Source of the DNA: VXNE01 sp963668365
GTDB lineage: Bacteria > Pseudomonadota > Gammaproteobacteria > Pseudomonadales > Azotimanducaceae
Direction of reading: 5' to 3'
Assembly (NCBI GenBank): GCA_963668365.1
Contig: OY764266.1
Span: 3,286,001-3,350,000 of the forward strand
DNA: 64,000 nucleotides
The notes under the pieces were generated by a model, which was not told the DNA's origin, searched no databases, and saw only the letters and a program-made list of their open reading frames with translations. The stretch's first letter is position 1. The number at the start of each line of letters is the position of its first letter. This document shows positions 43,709 to 51,684 of this stretch, piece by piece. The position numbers were made by a program, and so were the translations under genes.

Positions 43709-45574
43709 TCAGACCTCTACGTCTTCATCCACCCCCTTCTCTTCTGCACTCGTCAATGGCAACTCGGTCTGCGACGCGGCCAGAAACTTCGGCATCTGAC
43801 GTTCGTCGCCGCCAATCAGTGCCTGGACCGCCTTCATGTCGGCAATGAACTCGCTCCGGCGTACGACCCGGTACTGCCAGCAACTAAAGATCAGTGCCTC
43901 GGACTCGGCCTCTTCGCGGGCTCGCCGCGCATGCTCGAAGGCGACCTCCGGATGCCCTGTGGCCCAGTTGGCCACAGCTAGACACTGTTCGTAGTTTGCG
44001 TCTGGTTCCGGCGCCCGACCCATTGCGTGCAGTTCCAGGACCCGTTCGAACGGCACCTTCTCGACCTTGCACGAGTTGCCCCACACCGCCATGCCGTAGT
44101 TGAAGGCGTCCTGGATACCCATCTTGTCGATCATGCGTTCCTCGCGCCCTAGCAGTTCGATCGCCTCCGCGAACCGGCGGAACCCGATGCAATTCAGCGC
44201 GAGTTGACTCGCAGCGTTGGCTCGCTCATCCGGGGTGCAATCATCGTCTTCGATCAAACACCGCAGAACGGCATCGCTAATCGCGCCTTCACCCAGACGC
44301 GCCAAGCTCTCTGCTAGATCGATCTGGTCGTCGGGGCTTAGAGAGATGATCGCAGGGGCCTCGTGAATGTCCGCCGGCGCCCGCCTTCCGAAGAGACGGA
44401 TCGCCTGCGTCACCACGTGACCCGGGACGTCATCGAAATCAAGGACCGCAAGCGCATCGTCGCTCGCCCCCGCCTCATCGCCAGCCTTGGCACGCGCCCT
44501 CGCCCGTTCCAAGTAGGACTCCGGCTTCCGGTATCCCGCGTCAATCGCCTTGTCCAGCAGCGACTCCGCGATCTGAAGTTCCCGGCGCTCTGCAAGCTCC
44601 CCAAGCCGGAACAGCACCTCTCCATCCTTGCCGTGCAATGCCGCGATCCGTCCAATTTCCTTGGCTAGGGAAGATCCTGTTTCGACCCGTTCGTCACGGA
44701 ATCGCCCGAGCCGCCACCGCTCCCGAACAAACTGCTTCGCACCATCCGGGTCCGCCAGATTTCTCCGAACGATCATGTCAGCCAAACGCGCGTACTCTCT
44801 CGCCAGACGGCTCCTCGGCCGGTCAAGCGCAAATACGGACTGATTGAGCAGCGACAGACTGTCGTATCGATGCACAATCAAGGGTTCATCATCGAATGCC
44901 AATTCGTGCTGAAAACGTTCCTTCATCCTGATGAGGATGTCGTCCTCGTCGTCGAGATCGGGCACATTCGACATGACGAAGTGCAGTTCGATCGACTTTT
45001 CTCGTGGCGGCTCCACCTCCGACCGGACATCGGCCACCACCTTGGCCAGACCTCGCAGATTTTGCTCGTTGGGGAAGAAGAGGACTGTCACGGCATCCGG
45101 AAGCTGACGTGTGCAAATTCCACCAGTGTCCGTGAACCCGGTCCGCGAATCGACCAGCACGTAATCGGGAGAAAACGCCTCCCGCCATTGCGCCTTCAGG
45201 TCTTCGAAAAAGAGATAGCCTTCTCTCTCCGCATAGAGCGCACCCCAATCGATCCGGCCAAAGCTGGTGGCATATCCGCGCACCATGGCCCCGGAGGGCA
45301 TGACCAGCAAGTTGTCGTCGGCCAGCGACTCGCCGACGAATTCCCGCACATCCGGCGCTTGATCGGTCTCCAAGTATTCCGCCACATAGTCCACCAAACC
45401 CCGCAAGGCTTTTTCAGGACGAAGGGCGGGGAATGTGTCGAGACCCGGGGCCTCCAAATCGAAGTCCACCAAGAGCACTCGCCGTCCCCGCCGGGCCAAG
45501 TGCACCGCGACATTCGCCAATGCCATGGTGCGTCCGACACCACCTTTGAAGGAGTAGAACGTGTTGATGTACAC
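43709..45574 (-). CDS. KGGVGRT-type ParA/MinD-like ATPase with C-terminal helical repeats
   Basis: A 621-residue protein. Residues 1-300 are a deviant-Walker ATPase: INTFYSFKGGVGRTMALANV (Walker A with KGGVGRT), RRVLLVDFDLEAPGLDTF (switch I/A' region), and YVLVDSRTGFTDTGG (Walker B). The second half is helical, with TPR-like repeats (LFRLGELAERRELQIAESLL, AIELLGREERMIDKMGIQDA) and an acidic tail. The FxSxKGGVGRT variant is common in conflict-type loci rather than in chromosome partition. The GTG at 45574 starts MYINTFYSF, three bases after the stop of the MqsA-like gene, so the genes are coupled; the longer frame to 45808 is upstream noise. A signalling or regulatory role in the cassette is inferred. 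Confidence 0.8.
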   Translation of the reverse strand: MYINTFYSFKGGVGRTMALANVAVHLARRGRRVLLVDFDLEAPGLDTFPALRPEKALRGLVDYVAEYLETDQAPDVREFVGESLADDNLLVMPSGAMVRGYATSFGRIDWGALYAEREGYLFFEDLKAQWREAFSPDYVLVDSRTGFTDTGGICTRQLPDAVTVLFFPNEQNLRGLAKVVADVRSEVEPPREKSIELHFVMSNVPDLDDEDDILIRMKERFQHELAFDDEPLIVHRYDSLSLLNQSVFALDRPRSRLAREYARLADMIVRRNLADPDGAKQFVRERWRLGRFRDERVETGSSLAKEIGRIAALHGKDGEVLFRLGELAERRELQIAESLLDKAIDAGYRKPESYLERARARAKAGDEAGASDDALAVLDFDDVPGHVVTQAIRLFGRRAPADIHEAPAIISLSPDDQIDLAESLARLGEGAISDAVLRCLIEDDDCTPDERANAASQLALNCIGFRRFAEAIELLGREERMIDKMGIQDAFNYGMAVWGNSCKVEKVPFERVLELHAMGRAPEPDANYEQCLAVANWATGHPEVAFEHARRAREEAESEALIFSCWQYRVVRRSEFIADMKAVQALIGGDERQMPKFLAASQTELPLTSAEEKGVDEDVEV

Positions 45575-45576
45575 GG

Positions 45577-46182
45577 TCAGGCGGCGTCCTTGACCAAGAG
45601 GAACCGACGCGCCTCCTGCCTTGTCCGTAAGTTTGGTTTCAAACACCGAAACCGTAATTGGCCCGGCCCGACAGGTCTGGACGCAAGCTCCATGTCGACA
45701 TGGGCCCTTTGGATCACGCCCTTGAGCGTGCGTAGGCCACCGGGTGCGGAGAGAAGACGGAGATATCGGTCGTTTGCGAGCGACTGGATCAGGGCGCCGG
45801 TTTCCCATCGGCCTAGAGACGCCGCGCCAAGCCCCGTCAATTCCGCGAACGCCGCCCGACTAAGGTCGTGCCTCTTCCTTATCTCGCGAATCTCCCACGG
45901 CGTGAGCACCCCGAAGTGCCTGCAGAGAGCCTCATGCTTGACCTTCTCCGCTTCGTGATCGAGGAACTCGATGCCGCATGATCGACAGAGACGCACCGGA
46001 AGGATGACGGGGAGGTCCACTGCCGACTCGCCGTCACCATATCGGACGATATCCTCATGCCTGACCGTCTCCACGACACCTTCGCACTGGGGACACGCCA
46101 ACGCCATTTGCGTCGTCTCGACTGTTGCTTCGCGTTCAATTCCTCTCGCCATTTGTTCGCTCCCGACCTTTTGGTTCATCAA
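45577..46182 (-). CDS. MqsA-like zinc-finger/HTH regulator (YgiT type)
   Basis: A 201-residue protein. The N-terminus holds a zinc finger formed by CPQCEG and CRSCGIEF, as in YgiT/MqsA antitoxins. LTPWEIREIRKRHDLSRAAF and TGLGAASLGRWE form an XRE-type helix-turn-helix, and a C-terminal extension of about 60 residues is longer than in classical MqsA. It starts inside the end of the upstream small gene (ATGA overlap) and ends two bases before the ATPase GTG. It is probably the autorepressor of the operon; the palindromes at 46575-46636 are its likely sites. Confidence 0.82.
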   Translation of the reverse strand: MMNQKVGSEQMARGIEREATVETTQMALACPQCEGVVETVRHEDIVRYGDGESAVDLPVILPVRLCRSCGIEFLDHEAEKVKHEALCRHFGVLTPWEIREIRKRHDLSRAAFAELTGLGAASLGRWETGALIQSLANDRYLRLLSAPGGLRTLKGVIQRAHVDMELASRPVGPGQLRFRCLKPNLRTRQEARRFLLVKDAA

Positions 46183-46538
46183 CGCTCCGAGTAATGGAAG
46201 CTGCGACCGAAGATTCTTCCCGATCCGAGTTCCAGCTTGACGTACAGCATCGGCTTTCCAGCTTCCAGTTCGATCTTCATCACGTAACCCGTCCGCCCAG
46301 GCGGCTCGCGTAGTTGCACGGTCTCCACTTCATGCCCTTCCTCAAGTTTCGATGCGATCAGTTCCCACGCGGCCGCGTCGGTGAAGTAATCGTCCAACGT
46401 GCCGAAAGGGTTTCGTACTTGCCCAGGTCGCCAGTCGGTAGGACGGCTCCGACTGAAATCGGTGATCCGCGCCCTTGGCCGCCGTGCGAGAAGCGCCAAT
46501 TGATGTCGGATCGGATCGGCCTCGTTCATTGCCGTCAC
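46179..46538 (-). CDS. Small toxin-like protein of the MqsA-linked cassette
   Basis: A 119-residue protein with a basic N-terminus and a compact C-terminal beta-rich domain: KLEEGHEVETVQLREPPGRT then GYVMKIELEAGKPMLYVKLE and GSGRIFGRSFHYSER. The last block is reminiscent of small RelE/BrnT-like folds that pair with MqsA-type antitoxins, but I do not recognise a named family. The frame starts with a GTG at 46538; an ATG at 46529 is equally good. It is the first gene of the three-gene operon. Toxic activity is inferred from size, position and partner only. Confidence 0.55.
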   Translation of the reverse strand: MTAMNEADPIRHQLALLARRPRARITDFSRSRPTDWRPGQVRNPFGTLDDYFTDAAAWELIASKLEEGHEVETVQLREPPGRTGYVMKIELEAGKPMLYVKLELGSGRIFGRSFHYSER

Positions 46539-46574
46539 GAATCTCGACCCGATTTAGAGAATGCATAAGAAGCA

Positions 46575-46602
46575 ATCATATGATGATTTTACAAGGGGTC
46601 AA
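46575..46602 (-). promoter_or_regulatory. Promoter with overlapping palindromic operator for the MqsA-like cassette
   Basis: On the minus strand TTGACC (complement of 46597-46602) and TATGAT (complement of 46575-46580) are 16 bases apart. The -10 lies within the perfect palindrome ATCATATGAT (46575-46584). Binding of the MqsA-like protein there would block RNA polymerase. Confidence 0.55.
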
Positions 46603-46624
46603 TCAAATTTCTGCAAACATAATA

Positions 46625-46636
46625 GATCATATGATC
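46625..46636. promoter_or_regulatory. Second palindrome GATCATATGATC upstream of the cassette promoter
   Basis: A perfect 12-bp palindrome that contains the same ATCATATGAT core as the operator at 46575-46584, with the core starts 51 bases apart (about five helical turns). The pair suggests cooperative or looping repression and could also affect the divergent SLOG gene. Confidence 0.5.
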
Positions 46637-46822
46637 TTCCTAGGCGGTGCTCGTCCAAGTCCGGGCGGGTCGAACGACGGTCTTGTAGCAGGGTGTACGG
46701 ACCGAGAAGCCAAATGATCGTATATCCTGACCCGCTGTTGGGCGCCGACAAAGAACGGCTGTTCAGGAAATCTCGCCAGGGGTTCGCGTACAGACTCTGT
46801 CGAACTGGTTGGAGGGTCGCTG

Positions 46823-47662
46823 ATGAACGCATCTCGCGCTGAGACAACGCCCGCGGTCGGGGTCTCGATTTCGGAGAGCCCCGACTTGCATGTCCTCGGT
46901 CTGAGCGAAGGTCATCTGCGCGATGCGATGGCCGAGATTGCCCTGAATCTGCTCGCCTCGGGAACAAGCCTCGCCTACAGCGGAGATTTGCGGCAGCATG
47001 GCTTTACCGAACTCTTGGCCGAACTGGTAAGACGTTATCGGAACCACCCTCTTCACAGCGGAATCGTGGCCGTCACCGACTACCTGGCTTGGCCCGTTCA
47101 CATCCGAATGACGTCAAACGAGCTTGCAACGTTTTCCGCCGATCACGAACCCGCCGCGCACCTGGTCTTCCTGGGACTCGACGGCGAACGGCTAGCGCGG
47201 GAAGCAAGACTCGAGCTACATGTGCGCGAACCGCATGAGGACGAATGGGAGAAGGGACTGACGGCGATGCGGAAGGCCATGCGCAGCGACATTCGGGCGC
47301 GAATCGTTCTCGGCGGCAGAGTCGAGGGATACAAAGGAACAATGCCCGGAATCGCTGAGGAGACCCGCGTCTCGCTCCAAGCCGGTCAGCCGGTGTTCGT
47401 GCTCGGCGGATTCGGCGGATGCGCGCGCGACGTTGCGGAGACGGTTGGTCTCATCGAGCGTTGATCCGGTTCACGAGACGACTGGGCCGGGCACCATTGT
47501 TTGCGGCACTACTCTCCCGACGACCTTCACAACGGTCTTTTCGCCGAGGAAAACGTCGGCTTGGCCCGGACACCCCACATCCAGGAAGCGGTGGCTTTGG
47601 TGGACCGAGGTCTCCGCCGGATCCTCAGAGGTCAAGACGCCGATGCACAGAGTATTCATTAG
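46823..47662 (+). pseudogene. SLOG-domain protein gene interrupted by a single in-frame TGA
   Basis: The first 213 codons encode a SLOG (Rossmann-like nucleotide sensor) domain: VLGLSEGHLRDAMAEIALNL, LAYSGDLRQHGFTELLAELV and LGGRVEGYKGTMPGIAEETR then VFVLGGFGGCARDVAETVGL. A TGA follows at 47462-47464, but the same frame continues for 65 codons with SPDDLHNGLFAEENVGLART and PHIQEAVALVDRGLRRIL, which is the normal C-terminus of such proteins, ending at 47662. So only one nonsense codon (perhaps TGG to TGA) breaks it. GGAGGG stands six bases before the ATG at 46823. SLOG proteins are common in NAD- or nucleotide-signalling defence systems; no effector domain is fused here. Confidence 0.75.
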
Positions 47663-47768
47663 CAGGCGCATGAGGCGGACTAACTCCTGAGTTGCCGACA
47701 AGCGCCATATACTCTCGCGCCCCCGTCGGCAGCACCGGTACATAGGACATTGGTGTAATGAAGGCCGG

Positions 47769-47905
47769 GACAAAGCCCGCGAGCGGATTCTGAAACGCCA
47801 GAAGGCCACCGGCTTGCTGCCCGAAGATCAACGGCTGGCGCCCGGAAAGCAGGACGTGCAGGTCTGGGACAAACTCGACGAAGGCGAGAAGCGCCTCGGC
47901 GCCCG
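47769..47905 (+). pseudogene. Arylsulfatase relic (middle segment)
   Basis: About 45 codons read DKARERILKRQKATGLLPED and QRLAPGKQDVQVWDKLDEGE then KRLGA. They align with DKARERIRERQKKSGLLPED ... VQVWDELDDDEKRLAA of the complete sulfatase at 58908-61151 (residues about 258-304). Flanks on both sides are unrelated. Divergence from the complete gene is clear, so it derives from a different sulfatase paralogue. Confidence 0.85.
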
Positions 47906-48012
47906 ACCACGCATTCCAGCGACACATCGAGGCGCCTCGACGCGTTCCTTCGACTCCTTCAACCCGTGACTCGCTGCAGGCCAACCGTCAGCCGAGTGCC
48001 CGTCGCCTCGGG

Positions 48013-48243
48013 TTAGCGTCGGAGAGTGGCGATCGACGGCGATACCCGACCACCCTCCAGCCGGGCAATAGCCGATTGCGTTGTGCCCAGGCGCTGCGCT
48101 ACCTCGGCTTGGGTGAGCCTTGCCTCCGTTCGGGCGCGAATCAGTTGCGCCACCAGCGCGTATTCCTGGTCCGCCAGCGCGTACTCCTCCCGAAACTCCG
48201 GATCCTCCATCAGGCGCTTCTTCAGGTCTCTCAGTTTCGTCAT
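48013..48243 (-). pseudogene. XRE antitoxin, copy 1 (C-terminally truncated by a stop)
   Basis: Nearly identical to the antitoxin at 51400-51684: MTKLRDLKKRLMEDPEFREE, AQLIRARTEARLTQAEVAQR and LGTTQSAIARLEGGRVSPSI. A TAA then replaces the TAC of copy 2, removing the last 17 residues. Upstream, only the final ~25 codons of the toxin remain (SFAKKSRKTPGRALDAARK, to about 48330), with an extra base that fuses them in frame to the antitoxin start. The HTH is complete, so a truncated repressor could still be made. Confidence 0.85.
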
Positions 48244-48494
48244 CGCATTACCTCCTTCATCGCTCTTCCTTGCCGCGTCGAGCGCGCGCCCCGGCGTCTT
48301 GCGGGACTTTTTGGCAAAGGACATACATGCTCCTGCATCGTTTTCTTCGAAATCCCCGCCTCGAACTTGATCGGCGGGATCGTGATCAAAGGGACGATGC
48401 GATCCTTGATCGACTCATCCAATCGCAGCAGGGCCTGATACTCGGCCTGCCGCCATCTCAGGAATGGTACGCAGAGCCCGCTACCCAGCGGCAT
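48240..48494 (-). pseudogene. Beta-family protein, truncated after ~55 codons
   Basis: The ATG at 48494 overlaps the stop of the HTH-ImmA gene and opens MPLGSGLCVPFLRWRQAEYQ followed by LLRLDESIKDRIVPLITIPP and IKFEAG. This is the N-terminal pattern of the 'beta protein' family (PF14350), normally about 350 residues and often encoded next to ImmA-type regulators. At about 48330 it runs into the relic of the toxin-antitoxin copy and ends at 48240. The rest of the gene was lost when the repeat copy arrived or recombined. Confidence 0.65.
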
Positions 48495-49755
48495 CAACGT
48501 CTGTAGCAAACTGCGCCCGAACATGGTCCTGTCCAACAAGGTTGCTCAATACGGTGTAGTTCCCCCGCTCCCGGCGAATGCGCCCGGCAATGATGCTGGC
48601 GTCGATGCCGAGTCTTTCGGCGTCCAGTCGCACCGCTTTCTCAGTCACCGCAAACCGGGATAGGCATCCGTTCCAGCTTTCCTCCGGAATCAGGTTGTTC
48701 AAGGCGAATGCATCGGCCTCTCGTTCAAACCTGTCCCCTGCTGCTGTCTCGTCCTCATCAAAGAAGTCGTAGCGCGCACCCCCCATGAGATGCAGGAAGA
48801 TATGCCCGAGTTCGTGAAAAAGGACGAACCAGAAGTTGTCCAGACGGTCGAACCGAAGCGTGAGTCCGACGACGGGGTGACCGTTCTCGTCCAGCATTGC
48901 CGCGCCGTCGAGATAGGTTCCCGGCAACTCCCTCTCCGTCACCATGGGAATCCCGTGGCTTGCAAGCAGTTCGGCTGCTTCCCCGGGGCCGCCCGGTCGC
49001 CTCGTCAAAGCAACCAGGTCTGGGAGCCAGCGATCATCCAACTGGAACGAAGGCAGGTCTTTGTGTCGGACCGTGTGTCTGGCCCTCTCTAGCACACGAG
49101 CTTGCCACGCCAACAACGCATACTCGTTCGGCGACGTATCGCCTCGCGACTTCTTTCTATGGAGCGCCGTCGCAAACTGTGGTCCCGCAGCTTCGCGGAA
49201 GTAGTCCTTGACGTCTTGCACGACATCCCCGCCAATCGTCACATGGAACCATCGCCGTTTAACCATCTCCTTGATCGGAAACCGCCGCCACTCGATCTCC
49301 TCGGCCTTCTCCCACGATAAGACGCCACCCCGACCAGCCTGTTCACTTCCGAACAACCCTTCGGTCTGAACGCCGAGAACTCTTGACACCTCAATCAGTC
49401 TGGCAAGGCTCGCGCCTCTGTAGCCAGAGGCCTCATAGCGCTGGATTTGCTGCGGTTTCACCTCCAGCGCCCGCGCGAGACTGGTCTGGCTCATGCCCGC
49501 AGCAATCCGCGCTTGCACCAATGTCGAGGGCAGGCTCTCCAGAGCAAAGGACTTTGCGAATGCAATCTCGCCAGCCTTGAGCATGTCGTAGTCAGAGATA
49601 TCTGCCTCCAGCCGCTCGATCTCGCTGCGAAGCGCATCCGTCTCCAAGTCTCTGAGCCAAGCCTCTACCGCGCGTTCTTCCGACGCCAGCAGCGCTTCCT
49701 TCAATCGCTCGACCTCCCGCGCAGAGAGGCGACGTTGTTTATCACTGTAGATCAT
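48481..49755 (-). CDS. HTH-ImmA/IrrE metallopeptidase regulator
   Basis: A 424-residue protein. An N-terminal helical region (1-75) precedes an XRE HTH (VQARIAAGMSQTSLARALEV ... QQIQRYEASGYRGASLARLI). The C-terminal half is an ImmA/IrrE zinc peptidase with the full motif FWFVLFHELGHIFLHLMGG and the downstream EREADAFALNNLIPEESW. Such proteins bind DNA and can be inactivated by self-cleavage or cleave a partner repressor. It follows a nucleotidyltransferase gene by four bases and precedes the beta-protein gene, so it is the middle member of an antitoxin-like or defence module. All catalytic residues are present. Confidence 0.88.
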   Translation of the reverse strand: MIYSDKQRRLSAREVERLKEALLASEERAVEAWLRDLETDALRSEIERLEADISDYDMLKAGEIAFAKSFALESLPSTLVQARIAAGMSQTSLARALEVKPQQIQRYEASGYRGASLARLIEVSRVLGVQTEGLFGSEQAGRGGVLSWEKAEEIEWRRFPIKEMVKRRWFHVTIGGDVVQDVKDYFREAAGPQFATALHRKKSRGDTSPNEYALLAWQARVLERARHTVRHKDLPSFQLDDRWLPDLVALTRRPGGPGEAAELLASHGIPMVTERELPGTYLDGAAMLDENGHPVVGLTLRFDRLDNFWFVLFHELGHIFLHLMGGARYDFFDEDETAAGDRFEREADAFALNNLIPEESWNGCLSRFAVTEKAVRLDAERLGIDASIIAGRIRRERGNYTVLSNLVGQDHVRAQFATDVDAAG

Positions 49756-49759
49756 GCCG

Positions 49760-50230
49760 TCACCTCGACTGAATCATTGGATCTGTGGTGAGTTCGACTT
49801 CCAAGATCCCTTTCCTGGTTCCGCTGTATCGCTCAAGTTGAAAGAACTCAAGGAATATCTTTCCCACCGTATTCGCCGCTGCGGACGACGGGAAAAACTC
49901 ACCCCCGTACGCTGTTTTCTGGGCAGCCCGGTCGTTGCTGAAATCTCGGAACACCCGCGGCAGCAATCGGCCTACAACGCCGACCGGATCCCAACAGACA
50001 TCGTAGTCACCCGGTATGGGTTTCCCCGTCACATAGCTGCCATCCAGATATAGCCGGGCACACCCCGCCGCCTTCAGGACACGAGACGCTTCAAGCAGGC
50101 CGTCAAAAAGCCTCCTACGCCACTGGTTGATCGCGAAAGCTGCCGCAATTTCTCCCAAGTCCGCTTTGTGGACACCGGCTGGCAACACTGGCCAAGGCGC
50201 GCCCGTCACGTCAATCAACTCCGGTATCAT
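49760..50230 (-). CDS. DUF6932-like minimal nucleotidyltransferase
   Basis: A 156-residue protein with a nucleotidyltransferase core: LYLDGSYVTGKPIPGDYDV has the GS and DxD residues, and GILEVELTT is the closing strand. The N-terminus (MIPELIDVTGAPWPVLPAGV) is like that of DUF6932 proteins. Paired with an HTH-ImmA protein, it resembles toxin-antitoxin modules in which the nucleotidyltransferase modifies tRNA or its partner. The start at 50230 lies directly downstream of an inverted-repeat operator, and the promoter leaves almost no leader, so the mRNA may be nearly leaderless. Confidence 0.72.
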   Translation of the reverse strand: MIPELIDVTGAPWPVLPAGVHKADLGEIAAAFAINQWRRRLFDGLLEASRVLKAAGCARLYLDGSYVTGKPIPGDYDVCWDPVGVVGRLLPRVFRDFSNDRAAQKTAYGGEFFPSSAAANTVGKIFLEFFQLERYSGTRKGILEVELTTDPMIQSR

Positions 50231-50232
50231 TT

Positions 50233-50267
50233 TTACAACAATAAAGTTGTAACTTGGAATGTGTCAA
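50233..50267 (-). promoter_or_regulatory. Promoter and inverted-repeat operator of the nucleotidyltransferase/HTH-ImmA operon
   Basis: TTACAAC-N6-GTTGTAA is a perfect inverted repeat at 50233-50252, three bases before the ATG (read leftward). A perfect TTGACA lies at the complement of 50262-50267, with TTTATT (complement of 50240-50245) 16 bases further, inside the repeat. The HTH of the second gene is the likely ligand. Confidence 0.6.
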
Positions 50268-50359
50268 CCACTCGAGGCAGTCGGATTTGGCAGGGCGAAA
50301 GACGGATTTCTAGCCGTTCGGCATCCCAGTCCGCACATTCCGCCCGTCTGGTGCTTTGA

Positions 50360-51325
50360 ATGAGTGGGTACAATGACACGGGCACAGTCACGATTGGGAG
50401 ACCAGTGACAGGCGACCTCCTGGGACGATTTCAGGGACTGAATGTCTGGAAGCGCGGCGACAAACGGGCACCCCACAAGCCTCTGCTCGCGCTCTGGGCC
50501 ATAGGTCGCTGCCTTCGAGGCGAGCCGCGGCTGACGTCCTACAAGCTTGTCGATCAGGAACTTGCGGACTTGCTCCGCCGGTTCGGCCCACATCGCAAGA
50601 CGATCCACACGGAAGATCCGTTCTGGCGCATGCAGCGCGATGGCGTCTGGGAGGTGGATCGGCCCTCGATGGTGCGGTCCAACGCTGAGGGCGGCCCATA
50701 CAAGGGCGACCTCCGGCGTCACCGGATTCGGGGCGGCTTGACCGAATCCGCCTATGCGACGCTCCAGCGGCAGCCGCAGTTGGCGCGGCAGGTCGCAGAG
50801 TACCTCGCGGCAAGCCACTTCCCGGCGACGCTGCAGGACACGGTGCTCGAAGCGACCGCAATTCCACCGGATGGTATTGCTGGAACCGAGATCCGCGACA
50901 GCGACGACTGGATCGACGGACGCTGGCGACGGCGAGATCCCAGGTTCCGCGCGCAGGTACTCGCGGCATACGGAAGCCGGTGCGCCGTCTGCGAGTTTGC
51001 GGGGCGACTCGGCGGCACGCCGCTGGCAATCGAGGCGGCGCACATCAAGTGGCACGAGGCCAACGGACCGGCCGAGGTCGAGAACGGCCTGGCCTTGTGT
51101 TCCCTGCATCACGACCTGTTCGACAGCGGCGCGTTCACGCTGATGCCGGAACTACAGGTGATCGTGGCGGACGCAGTCCGGGGCGCGGGCGTGGAGGCCT
51201 CGCTTGGTCGGTTCCACGGAAAGGCACTACGCGCACCGCCGGGAGCCGGGTTTCCTCATCCCAATCCGCGATTCCTGGCATGGCACAGGAGCGAAGTATT
51301 CAGAGTCCCCGGACTCGCACGTTAG
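50360..51325 (+). CDS. SBD-HNH endonuclease (phosphorothioate-sensing type IV restriction)
   Basis: A 321-residue protein. The N-terminal sulfur-binding domain has the family phrase NVWKRGDKRAPHKPLLAL and LLRRFGPHRKTIHTEDPFWR. The C-terminal HNH nuclease has CAVC, then EAAHIKWHEANGPAEVENGL and ALCSLHHDLFDSGAFTL, with the HNH His, Asn and His in place. Proteins of this build cleave DNA that carries phosphorothioate (dnd) modification and so restrict modified foreign DNA; some members bind other modified DNA. It is a lone gene, divergent from the nucleotidyltransferase operon. It looks intact. Confidence 0.87.
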   Translation: MSGYNDTGTVTIGRPVTGDLLGRFQGLNVWKRGDKRAPHKPLLALWAIGRCLRGEPRLTSYKLVDQELADLLRRFGPHRKTIHTEDPFWRMQRDGVWEVDRPSMVRSNAEGGPYKGDLRRHRIRGGLTESAYATLQRQPQLARQVAEYLAASHFPATLQDTVLEATAIPPDGIAGTEIRDSDDWIDGRWRRRDPRFRAQVLAAYGSRCAVCEFAGRLGGTPLAIEAAHIKWHEANGPAEVENGLALCSLHHDLFDSGAFTLMPELQVIVADAVRGAGVEASLGRFHGKALRAPPGAGFPHPNPRFLAWHRSEVFRVPGLAR

Positions 51326-51352
51326 GTTCCACATGAACAGGTCGGCTATCCG

Positions 51353-51384
51353 CCCGGGTGCGGGGCGTGTCCCGCCGGATCACC
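51353..51384 (+). pseudogene. Arylsulfatase relic (32-bp C-terminal segment)
   Basis: Thirty of 32 bases match the sulfatase coding sequence near 60667-60700, covering the codons for RVRGVSHRIT. Flanks do not match. It lies just beyond the 3' end of the antitoxin copy 2, as the 47769 relic does for copy 1, so both toxin-antitoxin copies once adjoined a sulfatase gene. Confidence 0.7.
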
Positions 51385-51399
51385 ATGTGGAGGAATCCT

Positions 51400-51684
51400 T
51401 CACCCCCCGACTCGCTGCAGGCCAACCGTCAGCCGAGTGCCCGTCGCCTCGGCGTAGCGTCGGAGAGTGGCGATCGACGGCGATACCCGGCCACCCTCCA
51501 GCCGGGCAATAGCCGATTGCGTTGTACCCAGGCGCTGCGCCACCTCGGCTTGCGTGAGCCTTGCCTCTGTCCGGGCGCGAATCAGTTGCGCCACCAGCGC
51601 GTACTCCTGGTCCGCCAGCGCGTACTCCTCCCGAAACTCCGGATCCCCCATCAGGCGCTTCTTCAGGTCTCGCAGTTTCGTCAT
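51400..51684 (-). CDS. XRE antitoxin, HigA2-like (copy 2, intact)
   Basis: A 94-residue antitoxin: MTKLRDLKKRLMGDPEFREE, an XRE helix-turn-helix (TQAEVAQRLGTTQSAIARLE) and the tail YAEATGTRLTVGLQ. AAGGAGG precedes the start, which overlaps the toxin stop (ATGA). It should neutralise the toxin and repress the operon through the inverted repeat at 52014-52031. Copy 1 at 48013 is almost identical but cut short. Confidence 0.92.
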   Translation of the reverse strand: MTKLRDLKKRLMGDPEFREEYALADQEYALVAQLIRARTEARLTQAEVAQRLGTTQSAIARLEGGRVSPSIATLRRYAEATGTRLTVGLQRVGG

